A stretch of 64,000 nt of DNA from Agelaius tricolor (lineage: Eukaryota; Chordata; Aves; Passeriformes; Icteridae). The translations under genes and the position numbers were made by a program. This document shows, in pieces, positions 36,181 through 49,200 of the stretch. The stretch lies in contig JALJCS010000012.1 in assembly GCA_023055355.1 (NCBI GenBank), positions 10,452,501-10,516,500 on the forward strand, given 5' to 3'. How positions within the stretch are numbered: position 1 is the stretch's first letter; each line of letters starts with the position of its first letter. The notes under the pieces were generated by a model. It was not told where the DNA came from and did no database searches. It saw only the letters and a list, made by a program, of their open reading frames with translations.

Positions 36181-39100
36181 CTTATACACTACAGGTATCT
36201 GTACACAGAGGACTGAGACAGGAGCAGGTGAACACTTAGCCAAGGCCAATATCACCAGCCCTACATACAGCTGGGGACTTGATCTGGAGCAGATGATGTG
36301 AGAAGGGCATAAATATTAGGTGAAGGATATAGGTTCCTTTTGCTCGACTCTCATGGCCAGTGTTCACCTAAATTGAGGTGTATATTTTGTTGCCATGTGC
36401 AGATTAACCTGGAGGACCCTCAGACCAAGAGATTATTGGGAATTATCAAGACAGATATGATGTAGATAAGCACAGTTACCACTATCCCTTTAAATATGAT
36501 GAAATCTCATTTTTGAGGGGTTTATCAAATGTGAAGAAGCTTCTTCTGCCAGTGCATTGTTGTATACTCATGCTCAGAGTCATTGAACATTTCTACAATC
36601 AGATTCTCTGCTTCTCAGACACACTGGTACTCTGTTGGATACTGCTAATATTTAGATATCTCCCTTCACAGCAGTATTAGAGCACCTGGCAAACATTAAT
36701 CACAGCACCCTGTGTCACTGTAAACACACTGCAGTAAGGAAATGAAGCAGAAGCAGCCCTCATCCAAACAGCAAATCCACACTCAAGTGGTAAACTGATC
36801 CACCTTATCTCAAATCTTCAGCCAGTTCTTAAACACTAGATTATGCAACTTCTAAGATCTTGCATAAACCACGGTATTTTTCAATGTTGAAAATAATTCT
36901 TTTGTTAACTTCACACAACAAGGACATCTTACAATGCTTTCATACATAGAGCAAACAGACTTTCAGAGAAAAACATGCAAAATGAAAATTTTTTTCACAA
37001 AATTGAAAGCATGACATATTAGGAATTTGCCTGAATAATGACAATATGCTACAGTTTCCCTCCCAACATACACCACTTAATTGAAATAAACAAGAGAGCA
37101 AAAAGTATCTGACTATCAACAAACAAAAGTCAAATGTTTTTGACCAAAATCACAATAACTAGAATATTATGGAAATTTCATTGATCAACAAAAATGTTGA
37201 TCAAACAGTTTTGCTTTTCAATTTGATACTAGTAGAATACTTTATCAAAAAAAAAAAAGGCATTTTTATAACAGTCAGATTTTGGCCCATACATCTAGGG
37301 CAGTAAAGAGACAGCCACTACTCAAAGTCATTCCAGAAGGAAGCAACATCTGCAGCAATTGAAATTTCATTTTATCTGCAGCAGAAAAAAAAAGGACAGT
37401 ACATACATTAAAAACATAGTGATCATCAGTAATTAAGAAACTAAATGCAGTTCACAAAGTAGTTTTTTAAAAACAGGAGAGACAAAGAAAGAAATAAAAG
37501 CAAGTTGAAGAAGGAAGTGAAGGCTGTGCACAGTAGTCTGTGATCTCACAGAGGAAATACACTTGGCCAGACTTGCTGGAATGCACACAGAGTAACATTA
37601 TTACTTGAAAACTGCATATGAGCTACCAGTGTCACCCTATTTGCAAAACAGAAGCCACAAAAATATGAGAATTGCAGCCATACTATAAACACTGCACTTC
37701 AGCAGAGCTAGACAGATGTGTCTGGAGACTCAATAAAAAAAATTAATCTAGCAAACAGCAGGGACAAAAATTCCAAGTATTAGTTACGTTATTTCTTTGT
37801 TAGTAAGGATTCTAGACCAAACAAAACCCAGTATCACAAAGACAGCTGTAGAAAGATATACCTGGCATGGACAGAACAGAGTTCACCATGAACCTATGAC
37901 AACCACATAAAATAAATCTTAAGGTCACTGACTGCAGAGGTTAGAAAGATCTTTAGCCCTTTCTTTCTGCTATTTGTGACAAAGGAAAACTCCTCACTGA
38001 GTTGCACCCCAGGTTTCCTACGCAGGAAGCAAGGGAAGCACAATTTTCAGCTTCTTCCTCTTCTACCTAAACCTAAAAAAATTGCAGATAGGGCTCCATC
38101 TTAGCTTTTGAACTTCAGTTTGAGCCTACTGGACGCTGATGTTGCCAGACCCAGGCTGCTTTCTGGTCTTTGTGGAAGGTCACAAATCACCTTTGATCTC
38201 ACTACTCACAGAGAAAACATCTCCATGAACCAGGCTGCTGCCTGCAGGGAGTCTGGGATAGGCTCTTTCCATTGTCTTGCTCAAAATGCTGCTGGGTCAC
38301 CAAGGCAGATCTGGTTTTGCTCCATCTTCAGAAAAGATTTCCCAGCACATATCAGAAATCATTTAAGACAATTTCAGAGCACAAAGAAGAAAATAGGAGT
38401 GTCCACACACATGGAATAACTACATTTAACCTCATTTTGTGAAGGTAGGAACCTGTGTGCCTAACTTAAACCTTTTATTTCACATTTTATAAATACATAT
38501 CAAGTCCAAGTGGGAAAAAATATCAGGATACACTCTCACTGTAATTAAAATTAGACTTTACCACTTCAAAATGCATCCTCTCAGATGCATCACATTTGCT
38601 TTAACGTTCATGTGAGAATCCTAGGGGACTTCTTGTTGTGGGCTTTTTAAACTAATATCATATGCAAATTTGGTTGATGAATAATATGAACTGACAAACT
38701 GCATACAAGATGTTGATAAGCAAAATGGATATTTAGAGTGAAAAAGTATCTGAACTTTGTAATGGGGCCTCAGCAGTTAAAGACCAAACCTTGCATATTC
38801 ATGAAAGCAATTATTTTTCAAGGCAAAAAAAGCAAAATCACCTGAACAGCACATTCCAAAGGGAATGGAAATACATTAATTAGTTTGCTGTGATGGACAG
38901 GGAATAACTATGGCCTTGGAAGTCATGTTTTCTTTCCCATCCTTTTAATAACAGTTTTAAACTGCAAACTCAAATGACAAGAAATGCTACTTGCCCACAA
39001 AAGGAGCACAATCATCATAAGCTGCCTAAAAACATGGAGAGAAAGGATCAAACCATTTCAGAGTTTCTTTTTAGTGCCCAGTGAATAGTGCCCTCTGGGT

Positions 39101-42100
39101 GCCCATTAGAATATTCTGTGGTACTTGTGTGGAAGCCTTAGGTGCCCAGTAGGGATTGAAGTCACTATCAATTCATTACCTATGGGATGGTCATCAACTT
39201 GCAGAAAGTAGCACTTGTTCTTGAAGCAATTACATTAGAGCAGATGAAAGAGTGGATATTCCCTTCTGAGAGAGCTATTTTTAGTTCTATCCTATGATAA
39301 AATCAGTACCACAGGTAAAGGGTGGATTTGCAAATTACAAAGTTCTGGCAGCAGTTCAGATCATCTCCCTTATTCAGCAACACATTTATTCCTGGGGTTA
39401 ACCTTTAGCATGCTCAACATGCTTCACTGAATAGCAAAGACCTGCACAAGTGATAGAAAAAGTAAATGTAAGCATGCAGCAAGAGAAGCATTGCTACTGC
39501 ACAGATTACTTTCAATTTCCTGGCTTAGTCTAAGATTTTAAATCAAAGTTCCCTGAATATAACCTGTGAAGTTATCCAGGAAAATTCTGAAGTTATTTAT
39601 TGGAGGAAAGGAGTCTTAGCAATATGAGGCTATAAAATTTTCAATGAATGCTCATACATTCATATGGACATACTTAAATGCAATCAGGTACTAGAAATAA
39701 TTCTTCAGAAAAGCAGGTGATTGTATTTCAGAAATGCTACAAGATTGATGCATTAAGAGAAGAACTAAAGGAATGTCAGAACTGACCATGAAGCCTTCTA
39801 CACTATAATATTTTCCACAAATATCTGGTTAACTTTTTTACTCATTTATAAAGGGATGTTGGTGAACAGGTCTATTATCCCCTGGAGTAAGGTGAGATGA
39901 GTGAAGTCTTTGAAAGAGGCATAAGGAAGAGAACCTCCTATAACTGTTTAAAAAGCTCTGGAATAAAAGTTTTGTTCAGACCCCTTTAGAGACAACAGTA
40001 AAATCCATCCATCTAACTCCACTAACATGTCCTTGCTGCACAGCTTATAGGATAGGAACACAGATTACAGAGCTACATGTTTTTTCCACTTAGAACCACC
40101 TGTTAAATGAGCAGTTACACTTCCTCCCTTGAACTCTGTTTTCATAATATTTCTCTGCAAGGTGAAGCTAAAATTGTGATACTGAGTTAAGTGTAAGGAA
40201 GCACCAATGCTTCTATTGGAAGCCACTAAACAACTGCCAAAATCCAATGACATTTTTAAACAAAACCTCCACACTGAAGTGCTATCCTGAAGTATATCTG
40301 AAGATGCATCCTGTAGGTCTTGTAAGATAAAACTTTAGAGTTGTAGGTAGCTGCAGGACAAACAAAAGCTCTGCCAAGGCTGGAAAATGACTGAGTATTT
40401 CAGTCTAGTGATGAACACGTGCTATGATAACCTCCACAATCTACTCACTAACATGCTTCTAGGCTTGTAGCTTGATAATTCAAGCCTGAATCTCCTTCCA
40501 AACAACCATTTAGAAGATACACTTTGTTTTAAACTGGAGTTCAGCTGTAAGAAGATGGCAGGATTAAACCTTAAATCTCAAGGCCACAGCTGGTATGCTA
40601 TTCTCCTCAAAAATGAGCTCTACCTTTGTTCATTATTTCAGCACAGTTCATGTAAATATTGGGGTTTAGCCTCCAAGGATAGAATGACAGCATGTTTGTC
40701 CTGTAAACAGCCATGAATGCCTGTGATATTACATCACCTTCAGGACAAAATCTCACCAAGATAAATGTTTGTACAAAGTGGTTAAGTAAAACCATTTTGG
40801 ATGACTATTTTTGTGTAGTAACAGGAATTAATAGAGGAAATCATGTACATTGAGATTCAGATGTTTTGAGAAACTGCACCAGAACCAAACATTTCTCTCT
40901 CTTTTGTGGAAGTTTGTCACAAAAAAAAAGGCAAAAAAATGTTATACATTTTAAAAATAATAAATTTAAATTATCTAATTTCTGTAAAAATAAATTCTTC
41001 ATTATAGAGGCAATATTTTACCCAAGTATTTTGTTCAATGTTTTTGCTAAGTGCAGTAGAATATATTTGAGGTATTTCCTAAACAGCCTTTTTATTTATT
41101 ACATGCCTTTATTTAAAAGGAAAGAAAATGTCTTGAACAAAAGGTAGGATGCATCACATAATCAACACTGAACACCATCAGAAAGACACTGGAAAGAGCA
41201 GCATAAAGCTGCTCCATGTCAGTTCCATTGAAAGATGCCTACAAGCAAGACAATGGAGTATGATGAACCAAAGTGTAATACCATTTTGTTATTCTGCCTT
41301 GCTTTGATGATTAACAGAAGTAAAAATAGAATCAAGGCATAGTTTTCCATAACATTTTATTTACCTACTTTTGACTTAAAAAATTATTTGCCTCTGATGT
41401 AAAGTAAAAAACTGTTTATCTTTTAAACCAGGGCACAGATTAGGTGCTACATAAACAATTCCAAAAGTAACTCCTCTAAAACCAGAGCATTCATTTTTCT
41501 TTTCCTCTGGTGCCTACATACTGACAGATGGAATGACATGTTTTGGGTCAGGGGGCTTTTCCACCAAGCAGAACAAGTCAATTTACATTCTCATCAAGAC
41601 CTAGCAGTCTGTGTTTGAGTTTCCTTTTTTATATTGGTAAAGTATCCTACTTTAAAAAATACTAATTTACCCTGTGAAAAGTAAATACTTGAACCTTATC
41701 ACATCTTTCTTTATAAGACTCTAGGCCAGACTGTCCTAACTAGAAAATTCTTTGATTTACTTAATCAAGAGCACAGCTGGTTTGAGGTTGCATAAACTCC
41801 CACCTAGATACTTAGTGAGTCAAGTACAGCTCACCCCCATCAGGTGCCAAATTCACCCTTCGCTTGTGCTCGTGTAATGTCCCAGACAGGGGAATGCACA
41901 AGCCTGGGGAAGGCTGTTCCCTGTGGGCTCTGGAATTATCCATGCTGGATGACAAAGGAGATAAGTAACTGTGGAAAATTAAAGATGCAAAGAAAAAGGA
42001 CACGTAACAAGTTCAGCTTGAAAAAATTACAACTTTCATGCAAAAAAAAAAAAACAAGCTAGAATAGAGAAAACATTATTTTCTTGGTAAATAAAAAATT

Positions 42101-42132
42101 CTATGAGGTGGTGAAACTAAAAGTTATAAAGC
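36181..42132. other. AT-rich non-coding DNA, no gene recognised
   Basis: Open frames reach 103 codons (38108-38419, plus) with no known domain. The segment holds a perfect hairpin at 37181-37204, an A12 run around 37247, an octamer ATGCAAAT at 38662-38669, and four GTGCCC words within 74 bp at 39074-39147. Confidence 0.5.
37181..37204. repeat. Perfect 10-bp hairpin
   Basis: TTGATCAACA and TGTTGATCAA are exact reverse complements separated by AAAA. Each arm itself contains the palindrome TTGATCAA. The complementary bases extend no further on either side. Confidence 0.8.
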
Positions 42133-42162
42133 AAGGGTGAATTCACCTCGACAGGGTGAATT
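42133..42162. repeat. Palindrome plus 19-bp-spaced direct repeat
   Basis: GGTGAATTCACC at 42136-42147 is a perfect 12-bp palindrome. AGGGTGAATT occurs at 42134 and again at 42153. The reverse complement AATTCACCCTT also occurs upstream at 41850-41860. Confidence 0.6.
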
Positions 42163-45100
42163 TAGGACAGAGAATTAGCTGGCCATTGTTTCAGGAAACC
42201 TTCATGTCACCAAGAGGGTTTCATTAATATTTGAGGGGAGAGAGGCATTCAAACACATGGAGAGTTGTGGGAGTGTCAGGGCACAGAAGTGAATCTCACC
42301 CAACAAGCAGGATACATTTCTACACACATCCAACACTGTACTATCAAAGATACACTTACCTTATAAAACACTCATCAAATTTTAAAACATGGCCTAAAAG
42401 TAGCAAAGGTTTGTTATAAGGAAATTAAAGAAAATGTAAATTGGTAAATAGCTGATCAATCTCTAGAGGCTACAGGTGGCATGAGTTATTAATTTATTCT
42501 GGGCTTCTACTATAGCATTTAAACTGGTATTCCTACAGAGAGCTCACAGGTGTTCCTATGCCAATTAGAAAGCTCAATCTCCTACTTATCTATCATAGAC
42601 CAATAGAGGATTGAGAATAAATAACCTGCAACAAAGATTTTTAAAAAGGATCAAAACCAGGTGGGTAGAGGAATTAAACCAATCATAACTTAGAAGTAAA
42701 AAGATCTCTCAAAAGACATTCTGACCTGTAGAAAACAACCCACAGGCTAAGATGCTACACAGAGGGGCACACAGTTTTGAGAAGTTACATGCTAAAAGCA
42801 TATCAACTAATAGAAGCTGATTTTGTTTTGGTTTAGAGTTTTTTTTCCTCTAGTGAGATATTGTAAGTAGGAATTGGCAAGGTCATCAGATGATCACAGT
42901 GAAAGTATTTAAGATAACACTGAAGCAGAAGAAAATGATAGCCTTTTCACTAGAGAGGCCACTGGGGGATTTTTGTATCAGAAATAAGATGAAAGTTCTG
43001 CCTGACACCACTGTTACCATGTCAAACCTTAAATTATCTGCTCAAAATCACTGACTACGTCAGAGACAGCTTTTGTATCTACTAAAAACATGACTGGAGC
43101 CAAAGGAGCTGTTTAGGTGCCAGATGTGAAAGCTACCAGACACTAAATAATTGAGCTTATTTTCAACTTTTTCTTGTCCCAGACATGCCAGTAGAGTTAT
43201 TCATATTTACTTCTTAAAGACTTAATTAACACTTCAGCCAAGAGTTACAAAAATAAAATTTGGTTCTGTTTTACCAATGGAATCAGTGGGAGATTTTTCT
43301 CATTCCAAGACAACCAGACCAATCAAAGGGGTCTTGTCTAGGTACAAAGTTTGAAGAGAATAGCAAGTCCAGGAGAATTCAGAAGTGAACCTGGCAGACA
43401 CAGTTTGTCAGGCTGACAAGTTGATGAGCAGAGTAGCCTGAGAAACCAGCACCACTCAACTATAACACAGGTCAATTCTTCCAGTCTTAATCAACACAAG
43501 CCATACATCCCACAGCAGACAGAATTCACACCCTTTCCCCCACCCTCCCTCCTCCCAAGCCACTGACATCTGTAGGTGCTCCAGTCCCCACAGGCAGTGA
43601 CAAACTGTGCCAAACCTCGCCATGGCTTCTGAACTGCAGCATGCAGTCACTGCCCAGCATGAAAACACAAGGCTTTAAAAATCAAAACTAGGAAGAGACG
43701 AGTACATTCAAAACCAAAAGTGAGCCCAGAGCAATATAAAAGAAAAACACAACATATCTAAGTCAACCAGTATGATTTATGTTGTTACCAAGAGCAGTAG
43801 CACAAGACCCTCACTCCACAAAGCCAGAGCCTGATGGTCATTGAACAGTCTGACTTTGCCCCATGCATCACAATTACAGCAACACCTGTGGTAAATGACT
43901 AAAGCCCACAGTGCTCAATAACCCTTAACACCTTTCCTATTTTATTTTTTAATGCATGGGGGCAAAAGGGAAGGGTAACACAAACTTTTTTTTCCTAGAA
44001 AATTTACCTAGAGACAGTTGCTCCAAGTTTCTTGGCTTTCCCTACAGATATTGATTTTCCAACTATCTGTCAGCAGATGTTTACATCCTTGTTGCATTCT
44101 AATACATTGAATTATTTACTGTGGCAAGATTTGCTGTGTAGAGGCCTGATCTCATTTGCTAGACCTGCAGGCTAGGCAAGATGGGCAGTGAATATTTGGG
44201 AGAGGGCTCTCTTCTTTCTCCACATTGCCAAGATTATAGTTCAAGGACACTCTCCAAAAACATCTTCTTTCACCACCATTACCCAAATTCTAGAAGCTAC
44301 ATGAATTTTATAGTTTTGCTTGGCCAATGTCAGTTCTGCACAGAAAGTGGAACCTAGATATGGTTGTAGCCCAAAATTCTGGCATTGCTAAGAGATGACT
44401 GAAGCTTTATAGGGAAGATGTAGTAACCCAGTTTGTTGTGCAGCTTCATGTTCTTCCTTGTCTAATAGCAAATGCTCATTAGTAGGAGCAGACTCAGTGT
44501 ATTATTTTTGAAGTTCATCTTCAACAAATTCTCTTACATAAAACAATCATGATTGATGGAAGCAGAAAAATGGAAGAAACCGCAAAAGCGGAAAGTACCA
44601 GACCAGCTGTAGACAAACCCATTCTCTTCATTCTAACCAGCTCTGCGTTGTCTTCCAGTTGTCAGATCCATAATTTTAAGTAAAAACAAGACTGCTTTTT
44701 CTGCTGCTCATAATTCTATATTCATAAGAATGTCCAGAAACAAAACTCACCTGACACCACTACTGAGTTTCCCTGTGGCCCTGAGAAGAGCTTATGCTTT
44801 GAGCCAGGTACAGCCAGCATTCAGCAATACCTGACTTGATTGCTGTCCCTGTGCAGGCTATGGCTGACAAAGGCAACTCACAGTATAAAAAAAGTTCCTG
44901 AACCCTTGCAGGCCACTCCAACCTGGCTTTTGTTTCTCATGTCTGTAGGAAAAACTCAGTAGCACACATTTCACACTTCCATAAATTCACGTGTGAATGA
45001 GAAAACGCACTTGTGAGAACTTTCAGATTGTTCTACCACATTTTCATCTAAAAACTTGAGGACCAAATCCATTGCACTGGTTGTTAATTGGAAAGAGAAA

Positions 45101-46175
45101 ATTCATATACAAAATTCCCATAGGACAACCCTTTATTAAGTGAATGCAAAATCAAACATTATAATGTAAATATTAAATGAAACAAGAACCACGAATACTA
45201 AAAATAAAAGGATACAAAAGGCACTGCTTTTAAGGAACATGCATGTTTTGTTCTGATTATGTTCTAGGCTATCCTTGTCTCCAGGGTTCTTTCACCCTCC
45301 AGGTAAGCTCTTCACCTGTCCCCACATGCCTATTCCCCATTCCCTTTGTCTCCTTTTACCTTCAATCTTCTTGCACCACCTGGCTGGGACTCCATCATCC
45401 AAGGCAGTGACATTCTCCTACTTGCCTCATCTGGTATTTGCTCAGCAGGGCAACAGAGGTGTGTGTTCTGTCACCACACACTGCCATGGTTCAAACAATG
45501 GCTAGTGCTGGTCCTGAAGTACTTTTTCATTCCACTGTAGTGCTTTTTTTAATATAATTAATCTGTTCTGAGGAATGAATCCAAAGGTCTCTTGAATTAC
45601 TCCCTCAGAGCAAAGAGAACTATTTAGTGTGAAATCAAAACATTTTTAGGAACAGTGTTTGTACTTACCTGCTTCAACCCAGATTTTTACTAGTGCAAGT
45701 ATTCTACTCATTTTTTACATCACTGTTGAATCTGGGCATGAATATTTAGCCCAACAGCCCAAAATTCCATCTAGCCTGTAATTAAAGGTCTCAGAGCACA
45801 GTTCCAGCTGACTGTCAAGCCTACAGTGATCACATACATGGGAATTAACTAAGCCCATTTCTTAAGAAATATTAGATGTAGTGAAATTAAAAGTAGAAAA
45901 CTCTCAAGGTATGGACTCTACATCATTCACAAAAGAAGGTGAATGTTCGAAAGCATGGTCTCCATTGCCAGGACACAGCAGAGGGGCTGTGAAGCAGGGG
46001 CCTCACACACAGCTCCTGCAGGTTCACATTTAACAGAGTTCTCAGTCCTTGGAGAGAATTTGACTCTCAAATGAGCAATACACAACTAGCATGAGAATTA
46101 GTCAAAACTCCAGCAATAAAATGATTCCATGTACTGTATGGGGAACTGAATCTGTAGGAAGGGAAAGTCTGAAGA
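42163..46175. other. Non-coding DNA, no gene recognised
   Basis: A C/T-rich tract lies at 43527-43557 (CCCTTTCCCCCACCCTCCC). Splice-flanked short segments lie at 44751-44780 (minus) and around 45288-45305 (plus). No open frame exceeds 76 codons. Confidence 0.5.
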
Positions 46176-46226
46176 TTTTTTTTTTTGTTATTGCTGTTGG
46201 TGTGTGTTGTTGGTTTGTGGTTTTTT
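46176..46226. repeat. T/G-rich low-complexity tract
   Basis: It opens with a T run followed by GTTATTGCTGTTGGTGTGTG and further TTG/TGG words. Its complement matches the A/C-rich character of 16338-16464 and 28121-28172. Confidence 0.8.
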
Positions 46227-49200
46227 AGCGGTAGTGTTGGCTTGTCATTAATGCATATCAAATCTGAGGATGTATTACTTATGAGTAGCTCATGTGCAGT
46301 ACCATAACTCTCACTAAGAATACTACATATTCAAAGGGCAACAGTTTTTCCACACTGACAGTCATTTCTCAAGAGCAGCAGGAGGAGCTTCCAGCAGATG
46401 ACTTCTTAGATCACTGAACACAAAGGAAAAAACCTCTTCTGTTGTCTAAATATTTTACTCAGCTGCCACTGTCACTCTTCTGGAGTTACACAAGTCTCCT
46501 GAGAAGTGGCTTGAGTCTAATCCATGGTGCCTCAGACCTATGATCCCCCTTCTCCAACACATCCAAAATGCCTCAGAGGTGAGTGAGGTGTTCAGTCCCT
46601 GCTTACCTACATATTTAACTTGCTTTTCTGCCTGAGGGCCTTTCTGTCACAAAACCCGAGGAAGCGTCATGTGAGTCAGAGTGGCAACAAGAGGAATGCT
46701 GTCCTTAGTTTGTCTTTTTATGGTCTCCACAGGTGGTTAGGACTCAGAGCCTCTTTACTACTGCTTAAAACTCTAAAATTGAAAGTTTTCTTCTGAAATA
46801 TGTCACTTAATTCTAGTTTAGGGGAGAGACATTTCTTGTAAAGCTCAAATCAAAGAGCCAATACATAGTACCAGCAATTACATTTACTATTTATTACATA
46901 CTGTAATATATCACACAAGATGTAACATATTAGTAAAACACACTACAGCTAAACAGTTAATAGTGGTTTACACTGCCAGGAAGGAACATGATATACACCA
47001 CAGCACCATGTTAGTTACTGTGAGAGTTGCCATCCTGAATTAGTTTGAAGGTCCATCAAGCACAGTATTGACTGACACCAGTATCAGATGTTTAAGGAGG
47101 GAGTCCCTATGGGGGCAATTATAGACTAATTTACCCATCAGGGAAATTCTTCTTTAAACTCCATCAATTATACCCTGAGGCATAGGGATTTATATCTCAT
47201 GGTTTTAATCCTTTCTAACTTAACTCCAGGTTATCTTATTACACTTATAAACGCTTAACCCTTTTTCAAAGCCCACTAAGCTCATTTCTCTTAGCATAAC
47301 AATTATAAATTATGCATAACTTTCCAGACATGTAGATAGACACAACAAAAATACATGCTAACTTGAAAATTAATGAGAATTGCATAAAAATCCATCCTAT
47401 GTATCATGGAAAATTCAGCAGAGCTGATCACTGAGAAACCTATCACAAACATTCAACTTAATGTCTTCCAGCAAACTTCTGTGGATTAGATAAAAAACTG
47501 CATCTAGAATGGCAAAGTGAAGTGTCAAACATCAAAAAAAAAGCAACATTTGCTATGTTCTCACCCTATCAGTAAGCCCATTTATATGGTGCTTCCTATG
47601 TTACAGTATCCAGTACGTCATCCAGCTTCTCAACACACAGCCACAGATGGAAGTCTGTTTTGTCAGACCTGTAATTCAGCAATTTCATGGAGAATAACAC
47701 AGGACTGCTGTGGAATTCCATAAGAGACCCTGCATTCACATGGAAAGCAGAGAAAACGTCTTTGGCATCCCCCTTGGTGGCCCCTTGACAGGAAGGCTGT
47801 ACACAGCTGAAGTTTCCTGCCTGCTGCAGAGCTGCTGGAAATGTACTGAGGTAAGGAGGCATGGGAATCACATCACTGCAGTAACTGCAGTAACTTCACT
47901 AGCCAGCCTGAAGAGCTGAACAAGAAAGGTTTATAAAACACAGAGGCAGAGGTCCTGCCTGTTCTGTACATATGATAGGACATACAGATTCAGCATTGTG
48001 GGATTCAGCAAGGAAAACTGCATGAGCAGTACAACTTGCCACCTGACCACACTGAGTTCTGGAAAACTGCTATATTCAGATCTGGAGAAAAATCTGAAAT
48101 CCACATAATTAATCCCCCACTCACATATTAAAGAAAATATAAAAAAAAAAATTTAGTTGCTCTGAAGCCATACATCAGCTTTCTAAGGCCATGAAAGGGA
48201 GTCTGAAGTTGATTAAAACATGAGCAAATTTTCGTCCAGATAAGGCTACCAGGGTGAGCAAAGGGTTTTCTGGATACAACTTAAATACAATTCAAGAAAT
48301 AAGGCTCAGCTGCCCTCTGACTGCTGCAACTGCCAAGATTTTCAAGTGTTTCCTGCTCCTTTCGTACTTTCACTCTGGGAACTTGATGGATGCACAACTA
48401 CCACTCCTAGGGGCCATTCACACCTTCTAAAGCACCTGCTCTGTACAGGACTGTTCTCTGCTCTCTTGTGCACAAACATAAAAGACAGACCCCCTTCCCA
48501 ACTCAAACCTCAGTCACTCCATACCAACATCTACAGGCAGGCAGGCACAGCAGAGACAGGTTGGGAAGGGGAGGCACTTACCTCTCCCATGGCTTTTTTA
48601 CTGTGTATAAATTATTCCTTGTCTCTGCCAGAGAGATCAGGTAGACTCCATTCTTTTCCACAGTTCTCAGAAGCCAAAAGTTAACATAAAACTTCCCATA
48701 AAATGCCTGCCTTCTAACACAGCAGAAATTAAAAACCCCTGTGTGAATAATTGATGTCATGGCTCACCGGATGAAGAACCAGAAGTATTTCACATCAGTC
48801 CTAAAACTTCATTTATCCTAAATGTCATGCAAGATGAAAACATTTGTTTCAGCTCAAGTGCCCCTACCCCTTTTCCTACATAAAAAGTTGTTTGGTTTGG
48901 GATTAGGGGTTTTTGTTGGATTGGAGGAAGGGACAGATGATGGAATTTACAGCAGTCAGGGGATTTTTAATAAAAGCTAAGGAACTAAATTCTTCAAAAA
49001 AACAATTTGCCACTGGTTGGAAACATCACAGTTGTCACAGGAAATCCAAGTTCATATTCCCAAGCTCAAGTAAGCACAGAACAATCTGAGCCCAAGTATC
49101 CTATATCATATTCCAGTATTGCATCCAGGAGTCAACAATTCCTAAGGATGGTAGGATCCTTTAGCAGTATCTCACACCATCTGAGCTGGCTCTCTAATCA

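Noticed and set aside
44751..44780. 30-base minus-strand segment with a strong GTGAGT donor
   Set aside because: Acceptor and donor are good, but the length gives no coding evidence.
48586..48628. 43-base minus-strand segment ending at a strong GTAAGT donor
   Set aside because: Only one frame is open and nothing in it is recognisable. Similar segments occur every few kilobases.
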